This document shows, one piece after another, positions 7,136 to 14,280 of a stretch of DNA of 27,671 bases (positions are counted from its first letter, which is position 1; each line of letters begins with the position of its first letter). The position numbers and the translations under genes are program-made. Below the pieces are notes generated by a model. That model worked only from the letters and a program-made list of their open reading frames with translations, did no database searches and had not been told where the DNA came from. This DNA is from a virus. The stretch is taken from positions 1 through 27,671 of the IMG/VR virus record IMGVR_UViG_3300024505_000666, one strand, 5' to 3'.

Positions 7136-7451
7136 CGCCTTGCGCGCCATTCGTGACAAGGCAGTTGCCGTCCTGAACACGCGGCTGGACAACAGTCTTC
7201 GGTACGGAACGATCGCCAGCTTCAAAGACCGCAATGGCCAGCTCCGCTACATGCGAGTGGAGCGCGTGAGCGCCAAAAGCGTGAGTGGCGTCGAGTGCGA
7301 TCCGACCACGCATGGCGCCGTGAGCACCGTGAAGTGGAGGGTGTCGCAGAACCTCCTGACCGTGGTCGCGAACCCTGGCGTCAAGCCTGTCGCGCCCGCG
7401 AAACCATCGGTGCCGTATCGTCCGAGCAGCGTACCGGACAACGCCTGGTGA
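7101..7451 (+). CDS. Unknown phage protein
   Basis: 116 aa. ATG 7101 lies 7 bases after AAGGAG (7088-7093); the ATG at 7095 is too close to that site. N-terminal helix (LSKLEQMSTDALRAIRDKAVAVL), then beta-rich middle (RYGTIASFKDRNGQLRYMRV) and a Pro-rich tail (VAPAKPSVPYRPSSVP). Ends just before a terminator. Confidence 0.8.
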   Translation: MDLSKLEQMSTDALRAIRDKAVAVLNTRLDNSLRYGTIASFKDRNGQLRYMRVERVSAKSVSGVECDPTTHGAVSTVKWRVSQNLLTVVANPGVKPVAPAKPSVPYRPSSVPDNAW

Positions 7452-7456
7452 ACAAG

Positions 7457-7483
7457 AGCAGGGCCTCGAGTCCTGCTTTTTTG
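7457..7483 (+). terminator. Intrinsic terminator
   Basis: AGCAGG (7457-7462) pairs with CCTGCT (7472-7477) and is followed by a six-T run, immediately after the stop at 7451. Confidence 0.8.
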
Positions 7484-7610
7484 TTTCTCATTTCAGTCCA
7501 TGGACAGAATGAGCAATGCTGCATATATGGAGCATTAAGCCACCCAATGCGCGATATATGCATCATCGAGCGCCGGCAGGCTGACAGCTGCCGCTCACCA
7601 GATCGAGCGT
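7484..7610. other. Non-coding stretch with a TGCATATAT inverted repeat
   Basis: No gene is seen between the terminator and the structured element at 7611. TGCATATAT (7520-7528) is mirrored by ATATATGCA (7554-7562). The spacing is too wide for a simple operator, but it could be an AT-rich binding site. Confidence 0.4.
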
Positions 7611-7679
7611 AGAGCGGTTTCCAAGAGGTCGGTGATACCTGACCACCACCGACAAAACGAACGCGAGGCCGCTCTTTTT
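7611..7679 (+). ncRNA. Structured RNA candidate ending in a T run
   Basis: An outer 7-bp stem AGAGCGG (7611-7617) / CCGCTCT (7669-7675) encloses an inner 7-bp stem GTCGGTG (7628-7634) / CACCGAC (7647-7653). The element ends in TTTTT (7675-7679). It may be the 3' part of a small RNA or an elaborate terminator. I see no clear promoter directly upstream and no open reading frame. Confidence 0.4.
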
Positions 7680-7730
7680 AATCGGTCATCTCCAGCTGCT
7701 AGGCGACCTTGTGTCGGCTGTTGGCAATCA

Positions 7731-7768
7731 GTCATCGGTGACTTGCATGTCCATCAGTCATCGGTGAC
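7731..7768 (+). promoter_or_regulatory. Tandem GTCATCGGTGAC operators
   Basis: Two identical dyads at 7731-7742 and 7757-7768 start 26 bp apart. They are the only tandem pair in the window. The second is followed by TATCAA and then AAAGGAG before the start at 7807. Confidence 0.6.
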
Positions 7769-7806
7769 ACTATCAATGTCGATTTTGACAGCAAAGGAGA
7801 AACCGT

Positions 7807-8319
7807 ATGGGACTCGATATGTACGCCTACAAGGTCCGCGCCGACCTCGTGGGTGATGAACAGGTGGACATTCCCGCCTACAGCAACGCCCTCAAGGCCA
7901 TTGGCTTCACGCTTTGGTCGGATGAGGATTACGCCAACAAGTCCGACGAGGAAAAGCAAGCGTACTGGAAAGCGCGTGACGAAGCGGATGCGCGGGTGAA
8001 GTCCGAAGGCATCTACGACAGCGACTTCGCCTACTGGCGCAAGTTCAACCACCTGCATGGCTGGATGGAGCAGCTGTATCGCAGCAAGGGCGGTTCGGCC
8101 GATTCCTTCAACTGCGTCACGGTGCGGCTCATGCCTGACGACCTGGATCGGCTGCAGTCGCTGGCCGTCATGAAGGCGCTGGCACCCACTCAGGGCTTCT
8201 TCTTTGGCGGTGCTGAGCCATTCAACGACGAGGACAAGCAAGAGGTGCTGGACTTTGTCGCAAAGGCCCGTCAGGCGATCGCCGATGGCTACGTTGTCCT
8301 GTACGACTCCTGGTGGTAG
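7807..8319 (+). CDS. Conserved phage protein (FAYWRK..N.LHGWMEQLY family)
   Basis: 170 aa, ATG after AAAGGAGA. The N-terminus MGLDMYAYKV, the central FAYWRKFNHLHGWMEQLY (about residues 74-91) and GFFFGG near residue 137 are signatures of a family I recall from many phages and some bacteria, without an established function. Mixed alpha/beta. It stands as a single-gene unit controlled by the tandem operators. Confidence 0.9.
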   Translation: MGLDMYAYKVRADLVGDEQVDIPAYSNALKAIGFTLWSDEDYANKSDEEKQAYWKARDEADARVKSEGIYDSDFAYWRKFNHLHGWMEQLYRSKGGSADSFNCVTVRLMPDDLDRLQSLAVMKALAPTQGFFFGGAEPFNDEDKQEVLDFVAKARQAIADGYVVLYDSWW

Positions 8320-8353
8320 TTTACGAAAGCTGGTACTCCCTGCGTTCCCATCC

Positions 8354-8373
8354 TACAATAAGTCATCGACGAC
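8354..8373 (+). promoter_or_regulatory. -10 box plus operator dyad
   Basis: TACAAT (8354-8359), two bases, then GTCATCGACGAC (8362-8373), a slightly degenerate dyad. No good -35 is visible. Confidence 0.5.
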
Positions 8374-8389
8374 TTAAAAGGAGCAGATG

Positions 8390-8887
8390 ATGCCAGCTTT
8401 CCAAGACCTCACCGGGCAGCGATTCGGACGACTGGTTGTTCAGGAGCGATCCACGAACCAGGGCAAGTTCACGACATGGAAATGCCTTTGTGACTGCGGA
8501 CAGGAGACTGTCTCGCAGGGCAACAACTTGAAGTCCGGACGCTCAACCTCGTGTGGGTGCAACCGTGTCCGGCACGGACACTCGCGTGGACGAAACCAGT
8601 CGGCCACCTACCAGACCTGGCGCAACATGGTCCGGAGGTGTACCGACCCGAGCAACAAGGATTTCAAGAACTATGGCGCCAGGGGAGTCACCGTCTGTGA
8701 TCGTTGGCTCGAGTCCTTCGACGACTTCTTGGCTGACATGGGCGAGAAGCCTGATGGCATGACTATCGAGCGCAAGGACAACGACGGGTCTTACAACCCT
8801 GAAAACTGCAAATGGGCGACTCGCTTCGAGCAGCGCCACAATCGCCGAGATTCGGCTAAGTCACCCGTGAAGGAGAAGCAAACATGA
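8390..8887 (+). CDS. HNH-type homing endonuclease with zinc-ribbon-like N-terminus
   Basis: 165 aa from ATG 8390, which lies 6 bases after AAAGGAG; ATG 8387 is only 3 bases away. N-terminal [12 protein letters not shown] leads into a Cys cluster ([10 protein letters not shown], then TSCGC) typical of a zinc-binding module. The middle [16 protein letters not shown] and [13 protein letters not shown] precede [20 protein letters not shown] (about 125-144). This is the usual layout of phage-borne HNH/AP2-like endonucleases that nick or cut DNA and spread themselves. It sits between the operator and the next gene, to which it is joined by ATGA. Confidence 0.9.
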   Translation: MPAFQDLTGQRFGRLVVQERSTNQGKFTTWKCLCDCGQETVSQGNNLKSGRSTSCGCNRVRHGHSRGRNQSATYQTWRNMVRRCTDPSNKDFKNYGARGVTVCDRWLESFDDFLADMGEKPDGMTIERKDNDGSYNPENCKWATRFEQRHNRRDSAKSPVKEKQT

Positions 8888-9447
8888 TCCTCGAACGAAT
8901 CAGCTCCGTCTCGGAGTCCAACACCTTCGTCGTCACGAGCGGCGCGCTGCGGGTCACGGACCCGTGCTACGACATGAATGCCTGGTGCAGTGGCCAGCTG
9001 GACAACGTCCGCAACGGCATCTGGCACGCCCACGTCGGCTACCACGAGGATGACGCAGGCTGGGGCACTCGCGTGGCCTACCTGCACATCGTCAGCATCG
9101 AGGCCGAGCGCCACTTCGATCACATGGCCGAGTTCGACTCCACCTGGGAGAACAGCGGCATCCACGTCGGTGTGGACTCGGGCCAGGCAGGCTTCTTCGA
9201 CCGAGCCCTGTTCAGCCAAGTCTGCGAAGCGGAAGCAGTCAAGGAGAAGTTCTACGACGAGGTCTGCAACCTGACCTTGGATGACAACCAGTGGGGCGTC
9301 CACTCGATCGGTGCCGTCTCCAGCAGCGGCTACGGCGATGGCAGCTACGAATGCCTGGTTCGTCGCGTCGATGGCCAGGTCGTCGAGGCCATCATCGTCT
9401 ACATCGCCGAGTACGAAGAAGAGGAAGAAGGAGAAGAAGATGCCTGA
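8884..9447 (+). CDS. DUF4241-like phage protein
   Basis: 187 aa. Signature elements are [12 protein letters not shown] (about residues 19-30), [33 protein letters not shown] (about 94-106), FYDEV, and [16 protein letters not shown] near 155. I recognise this as a widespread DUF4241-type family of unknown function. The C-terminus is a run of Glu ([11 protein letters not shown]). Overlaps the endonuclease by ATGA and the next gene by 8 bp. Confidence 0.88.
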   Translation: MILERISSVSESNTFVVTSGALRVTDPCYDMNAWCSGQLDNVRNGIWHAHVGYHEDDAGWGTRVAYLHIVSIEAERHFDHMAEFDSTWENSGIHVGVDSGQAGFFDRALFSQVCEAEAVKEKFYDEVCNLTLDDNQWGVHSIGAVSSSGYGDGSYECLVRRVDGQVVEAIIVYIAEYEEEEEGEEDA

Positions 9448-9814
9448 ACAAATCGTGAAGACCAAGTTCTTCCATTTCAGCCAGAACAACTCTGGTGGAC
9501 GTTTCCACGTCGATGAATCGGTGGCGCACCACGTCATCATCGAGGCTCTGGACGCTATGCACGCCAACCAGCGGGCGACGGATGTTGGCATCTACTTCGA
9601 TGGCTGCGACAAAGGCTACGACTGCGACTGCTGTGGCGATCGTTGGTACGCCAAATGGAGCGACGATACGGGCGATGACGAGCCGCTGATCTACGACACG
9701 CCACCGCATGAGGCATCGGACATGTTCACGAAGGTCGGCGAGCCCATGTGCCACGTCTACTATCTGGACGGCACCAAGAAGTCCTATGTGAAGTTGGACC
9801 CTGCGGCTACCTAA
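9440..9814 (+). CDS. Conserved phage protein with Cys cluster
   Basis: 124 aa. The ATG at 9440 follows GAAGGAG within the Glu-rich end of the previous gene. The motif GYDCDCCGDRWYAKW (about residues 58-72) has closely spaced Cys that could bind a metal. An uncharacterised phage family by my recollection. Ends just before an operator-containing intergenic region. Confidence 0.82.
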   Translation: MPEQIVKTKFFHFSQNNSGGRFHVDESVAHHVIIEALDAMHANQRATDVGIYFDGCDKGYDCDCCGDRWYAKWSDDTGDDEPLIYDTPPHEASDMFTKVGEPMCHVYYLDGTKKSYVKLDPAAT

Positions 9815-9822
9815 TTGGCTAA

Positions 9823-9878
9823 GTCACCAGTGACCTTGTATGTCCAAGGTTCGCTGGTGACAATGAATCATCAGCAAC
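9823..9878 (+). promoter_or_regulatory. Promoter region with perfect and degenerate operator dyads
   Basis: GTCACCAGTGAC (9823-9834) is followed by TTGTAT (9836-9841), a 17-bp spacer, GACAAT (9859-9864), then ATCATCAGCAAC (9867-9878). The half-site GCTGGTGA (9853-9860) mirrors TCATCAGC (9868-9875) across the -10 box. It also pairs with the first dyad, giving a larger nested hairpin. Confidence 0.6.
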
Positions 9879-9897
9879 CACACGACAGGAGATCGAC

Positions 9898-10143
9898 ATG
9901 ATCCAGCTTCACTTCTGGAGAAAGCACCTGCCATCAGGCAGCGTGTACATCGGCACGTTCAACAACTCCCATGTGCCAGAACTGCAGTACCTCCAGCCTC
10001 ATGCGGCCGAGCGCGAGTGCAGGGCGGTGCTGGTCAGGTGGAATCGTGATCCGCTGAACACCGATTGGCTGTACGACTACATCGGCGTTCGCAACGAGGA
10101 AGTTGCCGAGTACGAAAGGAAGCAGGCATGCCTCTCCATCTGA
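9898..10143 (+). CDS. Small phage protein, unknown
   Basis: 81 aa, ATG after CAGGAGATCG. Aromatic and basic N-terminus (MIQLHFWRKHLPSG), central acidic/helical part and C-terminus EEVAEYERKQACLSI. No motif recognised. Overlaps the next gene by 16 bp, whose ribosome site (GAAAGGA) lies within it. Confidence 0.72.
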   Translation: MIQLHFWRKHLPSGSVYIGTFNNSHVPELQYLQPHAAERECRAVLVRWNRDPLNTDWLYDYIGVRNEEVAEYERKQACLSI

Positions 10144-10385
10144 CCATGACCGGCGTCTATGCCGGCACACCCATCTGCGGCTCCGCCCGTGAGCCGCACG
10201 ACGAAGGCGTCCACATGATCTACGCGCCACTGGACAACCCCGAGTGGCGAGCCAAGGTCTGCCCCGAGTGCCTCAAGGCGTACGTGGACAGCTTCGAGCC
10301 CGAAGAACTCGCCGGCCTGCCGGACGACCATTGGGTCAAACAGGCGGCAATGAAACCTTCCGATGACCAACCTGGGCTTTTCTGA
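10128..10385 (+). CDS. Small Cys-containing phage protein
   Basis: 85 aa. Cysteines at PICGS (about residue 18) and VCPECL (about 45-50) suggest a one-zinc knuckle, with a His between (EGVHMIY). C-terminal part is helical and ends DQPGLF. Resembles tiny zinc-ribbon proteins common in phages. No specific function. Confidence 0.75.
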   Translation: MPLHLTMTGVYAGTPICGSAREPHDEGVHMIYAPLDNPEWRAKVCPECLKAYVDSFEPEELAGLPDDHWVKQAAMKPSDDQPGLF

Positions 10386-10457
10386 TGCTGTTCGCCATCT
10401 GCTGCTGCGTGGCGTATGGCGTTCTGTTCGGAAGCTCGAAGTAGCCAACGCAGACGC

Positions 10458-10501
10458 TTGCACGTCCAACTGGCGCTGGTGAGAATTAAGTCACCAGCAA
10501 C
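10458..10501 (+). promoter_or_regulatory. Sigma70-like promoter flanked by a GCTGGTGA dyad
   Basis: TTGCAC (10458-10463), 17-bp spacer, GAGAAT (10481-10486), then GTCACCAGCAAC (10490-10501). A perfect inverted repeat GCTGGTGA (10475-10482) / TCACCAGC (10491-10498) encloses the -10 box. Confidence 0.6.
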
Positions 10502-10519
10502 GAAACAAAGGAGAACGCT

Positions 10520-10768
10520 GTGTCCTATAACTTCACTCTCAAGACCCATGTGGGCAAGTTCGAAGTCCAAATCGACCCGGTGGCCAGGTATGGCTACTTC
10601 GAGCACGAGGAGCTCGGCGACGAATATGGCGGTGGCCTGTGGTTCGACACCGACAAGGAGCTTCTGGACTACGACGGCGTGTACGACCTGCCCAAGAGCG
10701 TGAAGACCGCCATCGCAAACCTCGGATACAGCACAGCCGACATGGAGGCCGAATGCGCCTCCTTCTGA
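10520..10768 (+). CDS. Small acidic phage protein (GTG start)
   Basis: 82 aa. GTG at 10520 lies 6 bases after AAAGGAG and is the only start with a ribosome site. Beta-rich N-terminus (YNFTLKTHVGKFEVQID) and acidic, Tyr/Gly-rich middle (FEHEELGDEYGGGLWFD). The family is unknown to me. Overlaps the next ORF by 16 bp. Confidence 0.8.
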   Translation: MSYNFTLKTHVGKFEVQIDPVARYGYFEHEELGDEYGGGLWFDTDKELLDYDGVYDLPKSVKTAIANLGYSTADMEAECASF

Positions 10769-10947
10769 TTCACGGCGACATGGTCGCCATCTACGAGAAG
10801 AGGGAGCGACTGGCGGTTTTCGCCGGTGCCTCTCAACTCGATAACTCGTCCGCCGAGCAGCTTCGCTTGGCGTCTCGCAAATCCATTATGGAAACCCCTA
10901 TAGGAGAGAACAATGGCAACCAAGAAACGCCACCATCTGCGGCTTGA
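10753..10947 (+). CDS. Possible small phage protein
   Basis: 64 aa, ATG 10753 after GGAGG. Starts MRLLLIHGDMVAIYEKRERL, then a helix with SSAEQLRLASRKS. Its last 35 bp overlap the well-supported gene at 10913, and the final dozen residues are read through that gene's ribosome site, so the C-terminus looks unconstrained. Probably real but less sure than its neighbours. Confidence 0.5.
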   Translation: MRLLLIHGDMVAIYEKRERLAVFAGASQLDNSSAEQLRLASRKSIMETPIGENNGNQETPPSAA

Positions 10948-11092
10948 ACTCCACGAGTCGATCAGCGGAACGTACGAAGACCCGCTGTCCTTCGATGCCG
11001 TCTCGGAGCTTCAGGACTACCTGGAGAACGAGTTCAACAATCACGGCATCCGCGTCCACATGCAGATCGTGGAGGACATGGAAAATGATTGA
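10913..11092 (+). CDS. Small phage protein, unknown
   Basis: 59 aa, ATG 10913 after a strong TATAGGAGAG ribosome site (10891-10906 region). MATKKRHHLRLELHES, then a helical acidic body ending IVEDMEND. No recognised motif. Overlaps the next gene by 8 bp. Confidence 0.72.
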   Translation: MATKKRHHLRLELHESISGTYEDPLSFDAVSELQDYLENEFNNHGIRVHMQIVEDMEND

Positions 11093-11420
11093 GCACGCCT
11101 TTGCCAAGTGTCTGAAGACGTTCCTGCGTCACGCACACGGCCAGGTGGAGTATTTCCTGCCCTACGAGGGCAACCTGACCGCCAACAAGATCAAGCTCCT
11201 GACCGAGCGCATGACGGACAAGGTGGCCGACATGTACGTGCCACACATGACGAAGGCGCAGGTCAAGGCCGCAATCCACTCGCGCCTCTCAAGCGAATGG
11301 CTCACGGGTCGGGAGAAGGACGTGACGTTCGAGAAGGACGAGCATGGCACGTACACGATCAAAGGAGAGAACTGGTTCTTCATGGGCTGGAAAGCGGAAG
11401 ACTTCTGCATCGTTGAATGA
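11085..11420 (+). CDS. Unknown phage protein
   Basis: 111 aa, ATG 11085 inside the end of the previous gene, preceded by GGAGGA. N-terminal helices (EHAFAKCLKTFLRHAHGQV), then TANKIKLLTERMTDKVADMY and a beta-like C-terminus ending WFFMGWKAEDFCIVE. No family recognised. Confidence 0.78.
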   Translation: MIEHAFAKCLKTFLRHAHGQVEYFLPYEGNLTANKIKLLTERMTDKVADMYVPHMTKAQVKAAIHSRLSSEWLTGREKDVTFEKDEHGTYTIKGENWFFMGWKAEDFCIVE

Positions 11421-11428
11421 CGCCAACC

Positions 11429-11464
11429 TCACCGCTTGCTTGTCCTAAGTCAGCGGTGAACAAT
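11429..11464 (+). promoter_or_regulatory. Promoter with operator in the spacer
   Basis: TTGCTT (11436-11441), 17-bp spacer, AACAAT (11459-11464). The spacer holds GTCAGCGGTGAA (11449-11460), a degenerate dyad. TCACCGCT (11429-11436) and AGCGGTGA (11452-11459) form a wider inverted repeat. Confidence 0.5.
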
Positions 11465-11498
11465 AAAACCATGTTCAACGACACCACAGGAGTTTCTG

Positions 11499-11828
11499 AT
11501 GGATGCAACCAAGCGTGATGAATACCTGCGAGGCATCGCAGCGTCCGCCCCCGAGGTACAGGTCGATTGGCAGCGTGCTCGCCAGGCCATTCTGACCACC
11601 GCCTTCGAGCAAATCTGCAATCAGCAGGACTGGCGTGCGCCGATCAACGCCGTCGTCACTGTCCACGAGTACGACCCCATCGCCTTGAGCGTGTACGTGG
11701 AGGCGGTCAAGTACCACACCGGCACCGAGCCCAACACGTACGTCGTGGACGGCTTCAACGCCGAGACACGCATCGCCAAGTACCGAATCGTCAGCGAAGG
11801 CTACCGGCTCGGGCCGGCAGGAGCCTGA
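11499..11828 (+). CDS. Unknown phage protein
   Basis: 109 aa, ATG 11499 preceded by ACAGGAG. Helical N-terminal half (DATKRDEYLRGIAASAP, WQRARQAILTTAFEQI) and beta-like C-terminal half (INAVVTVHEYDPIALSVYVE). Nothing recognised. A 15-codon ORF from the ATG at 11471 overlaps the start and could be a leader, but it has little support. Confidence 0.78.
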   Translation: MDATKRDEYLRGIAASAPEVQVDWQRARQAILTTAFEQICNQQDWRAPINAVVTVHEYDPIALSVYVEAVKYHTGTEPNTYVVDGFNAETRIAKYRIVSEGYRLGPAGA

Positions 11829-11829
11829 C

Positions 11830-12027
11830 ATGAGTACAAGCAACGTCCGCAAAGTGACCAACCGGATCACTCAGATGATGGACGAGGGTCTTCTCGACCC
11901 CCGCGCCGTCGCCGATGCCTGTCTTTGCGCGATGAGCGAGGACGACGTGGCTCTCATGGCGCACAACGAGGAACTGTTTTTAGGAGAGGACGACGATGAA
12001 ACGGAAGAAGACGCTGACGAGGAGTGA
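11830..12027 (+). CDS. Small acidic phage protein
   Basis: 65 aa, one base after the previous stop. Helical N-terminal 45 residues (VRKVTNRITQMMDEGLLD, then ADACLCAMSEDDVALMA) and a strongly acidic tail (GEDDDETEEDADEE). Overlaps the next gene by 32 bp; the TTAGGAGAGG in its tail codes for part of that acidic end and serves as the next ribosome site. Confidence 0.75.
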   Translation: MSTSNVRKVTNRITQMMDEGLLDPRAVADACLCAMSEDDVALMAHNEELFLGEDDDETEEDADEE

Positions 12028-12334
12028 GCGCGAGGCGCTGGAGTCGTTCCAGGCCCTGCAGCGCAAGTGGGACACGATGCCCAAGTTTGCACGGACGCCG
12101 ATCGTGGCCAAGCCCTCGAGCGCCATCCCAGCCCTCACCACGCCGCCAGGCCGCAGCACGGGCAGGGAGCACAAGTCCCTGGACACCGGACACAACGGCG
12201 GCACCAAGCCGATTCACAGCCTGCGCTACACCGGCACCAAGCTGCTCGGCATCGGCGTGATGCACAAGTCCAACTCTGTACCTGTGTTCAAGGGCGAGGA
12301 CGCCATCGACATTGCACGAATGAGGAGAGGCTGA
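11996..12334 (+). CDS. Conserved phage protein, basic N-terminus
   Basis: 112 aa, ATG 11996 after AGGAGAGGACG. MKRKKTLTRSEREALESF opens a helix, then QRKWDTMPKFART (about residues 23-35), a Pro/Ser/Thr-rich middle and SLDTGHNGGTKPIHSL (about 61-76), followed by TKLLGIGVMHKSNSVPVF. I recall this pattern from other phage genomes as an uncharacterised family. Overlaps the next gene by one base (TGATG). Confidence 0.82.
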   Translation: MKRKKTLTRSEREALESFQALQRKWDTMPKFARTPIVAKPSSAIPALTTPPGRSTGREHKSLDTGHNGGTKPIHSLRYTGTKLLGIGVMHKSNSVPVFKGEDAIDIARMRRG

Positions 12335-12519
12335 TGAACGGCTACGCAGACGCCATCAACGCCGCGATCGAACAGGACCGCGAGCAACTTCGGGACTACG
12401 GACGACTGATGGCGCAGGCCCTCATTCCGCTGGCCGAACTCGAACCGATGCCCTTCGCGGATCGCCAACTGGTGCGCGAAGGCTACGCCCAACAACTTGC
12501 CGACTACCCCAATGGATAA
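12334..12519 (+). CDS. Small helical phage protein
   Basis: 61 aa, coupled to the previous stop (TGATG), preceded by GAGGAGAGG. All predicted helix: YADAINAAIEQDREQLRDYG, then LMAQALIPLAELEP. The stop codon lies inside the next gene's ribosome site. Function unknown. Confidence 0.72.
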   Translation: MNGYADAINAAIEQDREQLRDYGRLMAQALIPLAELEPMPFADRQLVREGYAQQLADYPNG

Positions 12520-12529
12520 GGAGAATCAC

Positions 12530-12712
12530 ATGAAGGACGAACCAACACACGCGGAAAAGCTCGCCACCTTGCGAGGTGAGGAGACGGGCTGGGGCTATTG
12601 GATCAGCGCACCGCCCGTGCCAACGAACCTCTGGTCGGACGAGGACTGGATTCGATTCATTGGCACCCGCTGGTATCGCAAGGCCTCGATCAAGTCACAG
12701 GATCAGTCATGA
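12530..12712 (+). CDS. Small Trp-rich phage protein
   Basis: 60 aa. ATG 12530 is 6 bases after AAGGAG (12518-12523); in-frame ATGs at 12497 and 12512 lack that spacing. Six tryptophans in 60 residues (TGWGYWISAP, LWSDEDWIRFIGTRWYRK). Unknown function. ATGA overlap with the next gene. Confidence 0.72.
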   Translation: MKDEPTHAEKLATLRGEETGWGYWISAPPVPTNLWSDEDWIRFIGTRWYRKASIKSQDQS

Positions 12713-12954
12713 ACGACTCGGAGCTACTGGCTCGCATCAAGGAGCTGGGCGCGTATCGCGATGTGAGGCTGCTGCAGGACGGCGCCATCATCGCCATCGG
12801 CGACCTGATGTTCACCCGAGCCATCTACATGGACGTGGACCTGAACGGCTGGGGCAGGCGCTTCTGCTTCGAGGACCGAGCCCTCGCCGACACCGAGTTC
12901 CAACGCCTCGAGAACGACGACCAGGAGCCAACGGGCTGGATCGCCAGGCGCTAG
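12709..12954 (+). CDS. Conserved phage protein (RRFCFED...GWIARR family)
   Basis: 81 aa. LMFTRAIYMDVDLNGWGRRFCFEDR and the terminal GWIARR are signatures I recall from phage proteins of unknown role. Mixed alpha/beta. Coupled by ATGA to the upstream gene. It closes the operon that starts at 11499. Confidence 0.82.
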   Translation: MNDSELLARIKELGAYRDVRLLQDGAIIAIGDLMFTRAIYMDVDLNGWGRRFCFEDRALADTEFQRLENDDQEPTGWIARR

Positions 12955-13007
12955 GGCACTTCAATGGCGAGATTCTCGGAATGCTACAAAGTCCAATGTG
13001 GGTTTTG

Positions 13008-13021
13008 CACAATAAATCATC
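13008..13021 (+). promoter_or_regulatory. -10 box and half operator
   Basis: CACAAT (13008-13013), two bases, ATCATC (13016-13021), aligned exactly as at the perfect dyads, but the right half (TGAC) is lost. AAAGGAG follows before the start at 13047. Confidence 0.4.
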
Positions 13022-13046
13022 GCACAAACAATCAAAGGAGAACGCG

Positions 13047-13265
13047 ATGATCTCAACGGAACGCAAAGCCCAACTCACAGACTTTGGCTTCTACGTCGAA
13101 GACATGGGCAAGGAGTACGGCCCTGACTTCGCCGGTCAGTACCGATGGATGCACCACCACACCATCGACTTCCAAGACGGTGAGCCGTCCTGCAGCGAAG
13201 ATGACGCCTGGAAAGACGCCGATCGCTTCGAGCGGAACATCACGAGCTCCTGGGGTACGAAATGA
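13047..13265 (+). CDS. Small phage protein, unknown
   Basis: 72 aa, ATG 13047 after AAAGGAGAACG. ISTERKAQLTDFGFYVEDMG leads into a His-rich patch (WMHHHTIDF, about residues 34-42) and acidic SEDDAWKDADRF. The HHH run could bind metal. Coupled by ATGA to the next gene. Confidence 0.75.
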   Translation: MISTERKAQLTDFGFYVEDMGKEYGPDFAGQYRWMHHHTIDFQDGEPSCSEDDAWKDADRFERNITSSWGTK

Positions 13266-13453
13266 CGCCCAAAGCTCAAGCCCATCTGGCAATGGAAGCA
13301 CTCGACGAGGCCTGCAACTTCATTCAGGACAGGCTCGGCGTCGAAACGGGTGACGCTGCGGCCATCTTCTTCTCAGGCACCACTTCCGAGCAGGTTCTTC
13401 GCGCCTTCGTCGAATACATCGGCCTGGAGCTGTCTCTGAAGGAGCCTTCATGA
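13262..13453 (+). CDS. Small helical phage protein
   Basis: 63 aa, starting on the previous stop (ATGA) and ending on the next start. Helical (AQAHLAMEALDEACNFIQDR, TTSEQVLRAFVEYIGLELSL). A common small phage protein layout; function unknown. Confidence 0.75.
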   Translation: MTPKAQAHLAMEALDEACNFIQDRLGVETGDAAAIFFSGTTSEQVLRAFVEYIGLELSLKEPS

Positions 13454-13671
13454 AGATCAGTCGCCGCCTACGTGAGCAGTTCCGCTTCTACGAGCGAAAG
13501 GGCTTCAGGGCGATTTCCATCGAGCCCAGCGGCCACCACGTCAAGGTCATGTTCGAAGGCGTGCCCAGGCCGTTCTACCTGACCGCGAACGCCACCGATC
13601 CCCGGTCCTACCTGAACAACGTGGCCGACCTGAAGAAGTTCGCCAATTCAAACAAGGAACGCAAGCGATGA
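13450..13671 (+). CDS. Small basic phage protein
   Basis: 73 aa, ATGA overlap. Strongly basic N-terminus (KISRRLREQFRFYERKG), beta-like middle (FRAISIEPSGHHVKVMFEG) and helical basic end (LKKFANSNKERKR). Possibly nucleic-acid binding. A 10-codon ORF begins on its stop and is not called. Confidence 0.75.
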   Translation: MKISRRLREQFRFYERKGFRAISIEPSGHHVKVMFEGVPRPFYLTANATDPRSYLNNVADLKKFANSNKERKR

Positions 13672-13700
13672 AGTCCGTCGATTTGCGTCCAAACGATTAA

Positions 13701-13712
13701 CTCACCACTGAC
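13701..13712 (+). promoter_or_regulatory. Operator dyad CTCACCACTGAC
   Basis: One mismatch from GTCA-N4-TGAC, placed directly after GATTAA (13695-13700) and 13 bp before the start at 13726, with AAAGGAA between. Confidence 0.5.
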
Positions 13713-13725
13713 AAAGGAAAGCCAA

Positions 13726-14148
13726 ATGCCTAAGATCATCAACGGAATCAAGTGCCGAACTCGCGAAGAAAGCCTGCGACACATCATGCGCCAGGCCAAA
13801 GCTAACAAGATCGGTCCCGAGCCGACCGATGCCACCCGATTCGACAACTGCCTGTACGAGTACGAGTCAGGCAACAACTGCGCCGTCGGCTGCCTGTTCA
13901 GCAAGGCGCAAATCAAGGACTTGAAGAAGCGCAGTCTCAATGGGATGTCCATCAAGTACATCACGGACATCGTCGGTCAGGCCAACATCGAAACCGTCAC
14001 CGGCATGAGCAAGAAGGAGCTCGGTCAGCTCCAAGAACTGCACGACCGAACGTTGGAGAAGTTCGACGTGAGAACGGCCAGAGAGCGCCTGATCGAGCAC
14101 TGCCAAAGAGAGCTGCAGGAGCTCGAAAGCCTGAAGGCCAAGGTATAA
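13726..14148 (+). CDS. Unknown phage protein with Cys residues
   Basis: 140 aa, ATG 13726 after AAAGGAAAGCC. The first 45 residues are basic (INGIKCRTREESLRHIMRQA). The middle has two Cys in NNCAVGCLFSKAQIKDL (about residues 50-66). The last 45 residues are a predicted coiled coil (LGQLQELHDRTLEKFDV, RELQELESLKAKV). No family recognised. Last gene before the long non-coding tract; a weak GGCAG-GAAA-CTGCC hairpin follows at 14165-14178. Confidence 0.8.
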   Translation: MPKIINGIKCRTREESLRHIMRQAKANKIGPEPTDATRFDNCLYEYESGNNCAVGCLFSKAQIKDLKKRSLNGMSIKYITDIVGQANIETVTGMSKKELGQLQELHDRTLEKFDVRTARERLIEHCQRELQELESLKAKV

Positions 14149-14280
14149 GAAACCCACACGAAATGGCAGGAAACTGCCTTTCGAATCGCAACCTCGAGGC
14201 CATGGAACGTAAGTTGTTGATTTTAAAGGCTTTTTCGACCAATCCACCTTCCTATAAGACTACTGCTTAAAAAATAAGCA

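Noticed and set aside
7611-7679. tRNA gene
   Set aside because: The nested stems lack an acceptor-D-anticodon-T layout and a T-loop GTTCRA box.
10385-10444. 19-codon hydrophobic ORF overlapping the previous stop (TGATG)
   Set aside because: Too short to support, with no codon or motif evidence, although coupling is possible.
13668-13700. 10-codon ORF on the stop of the 13450 gene
   Set aside because: Length is compatible with chance and it runs into the operator.
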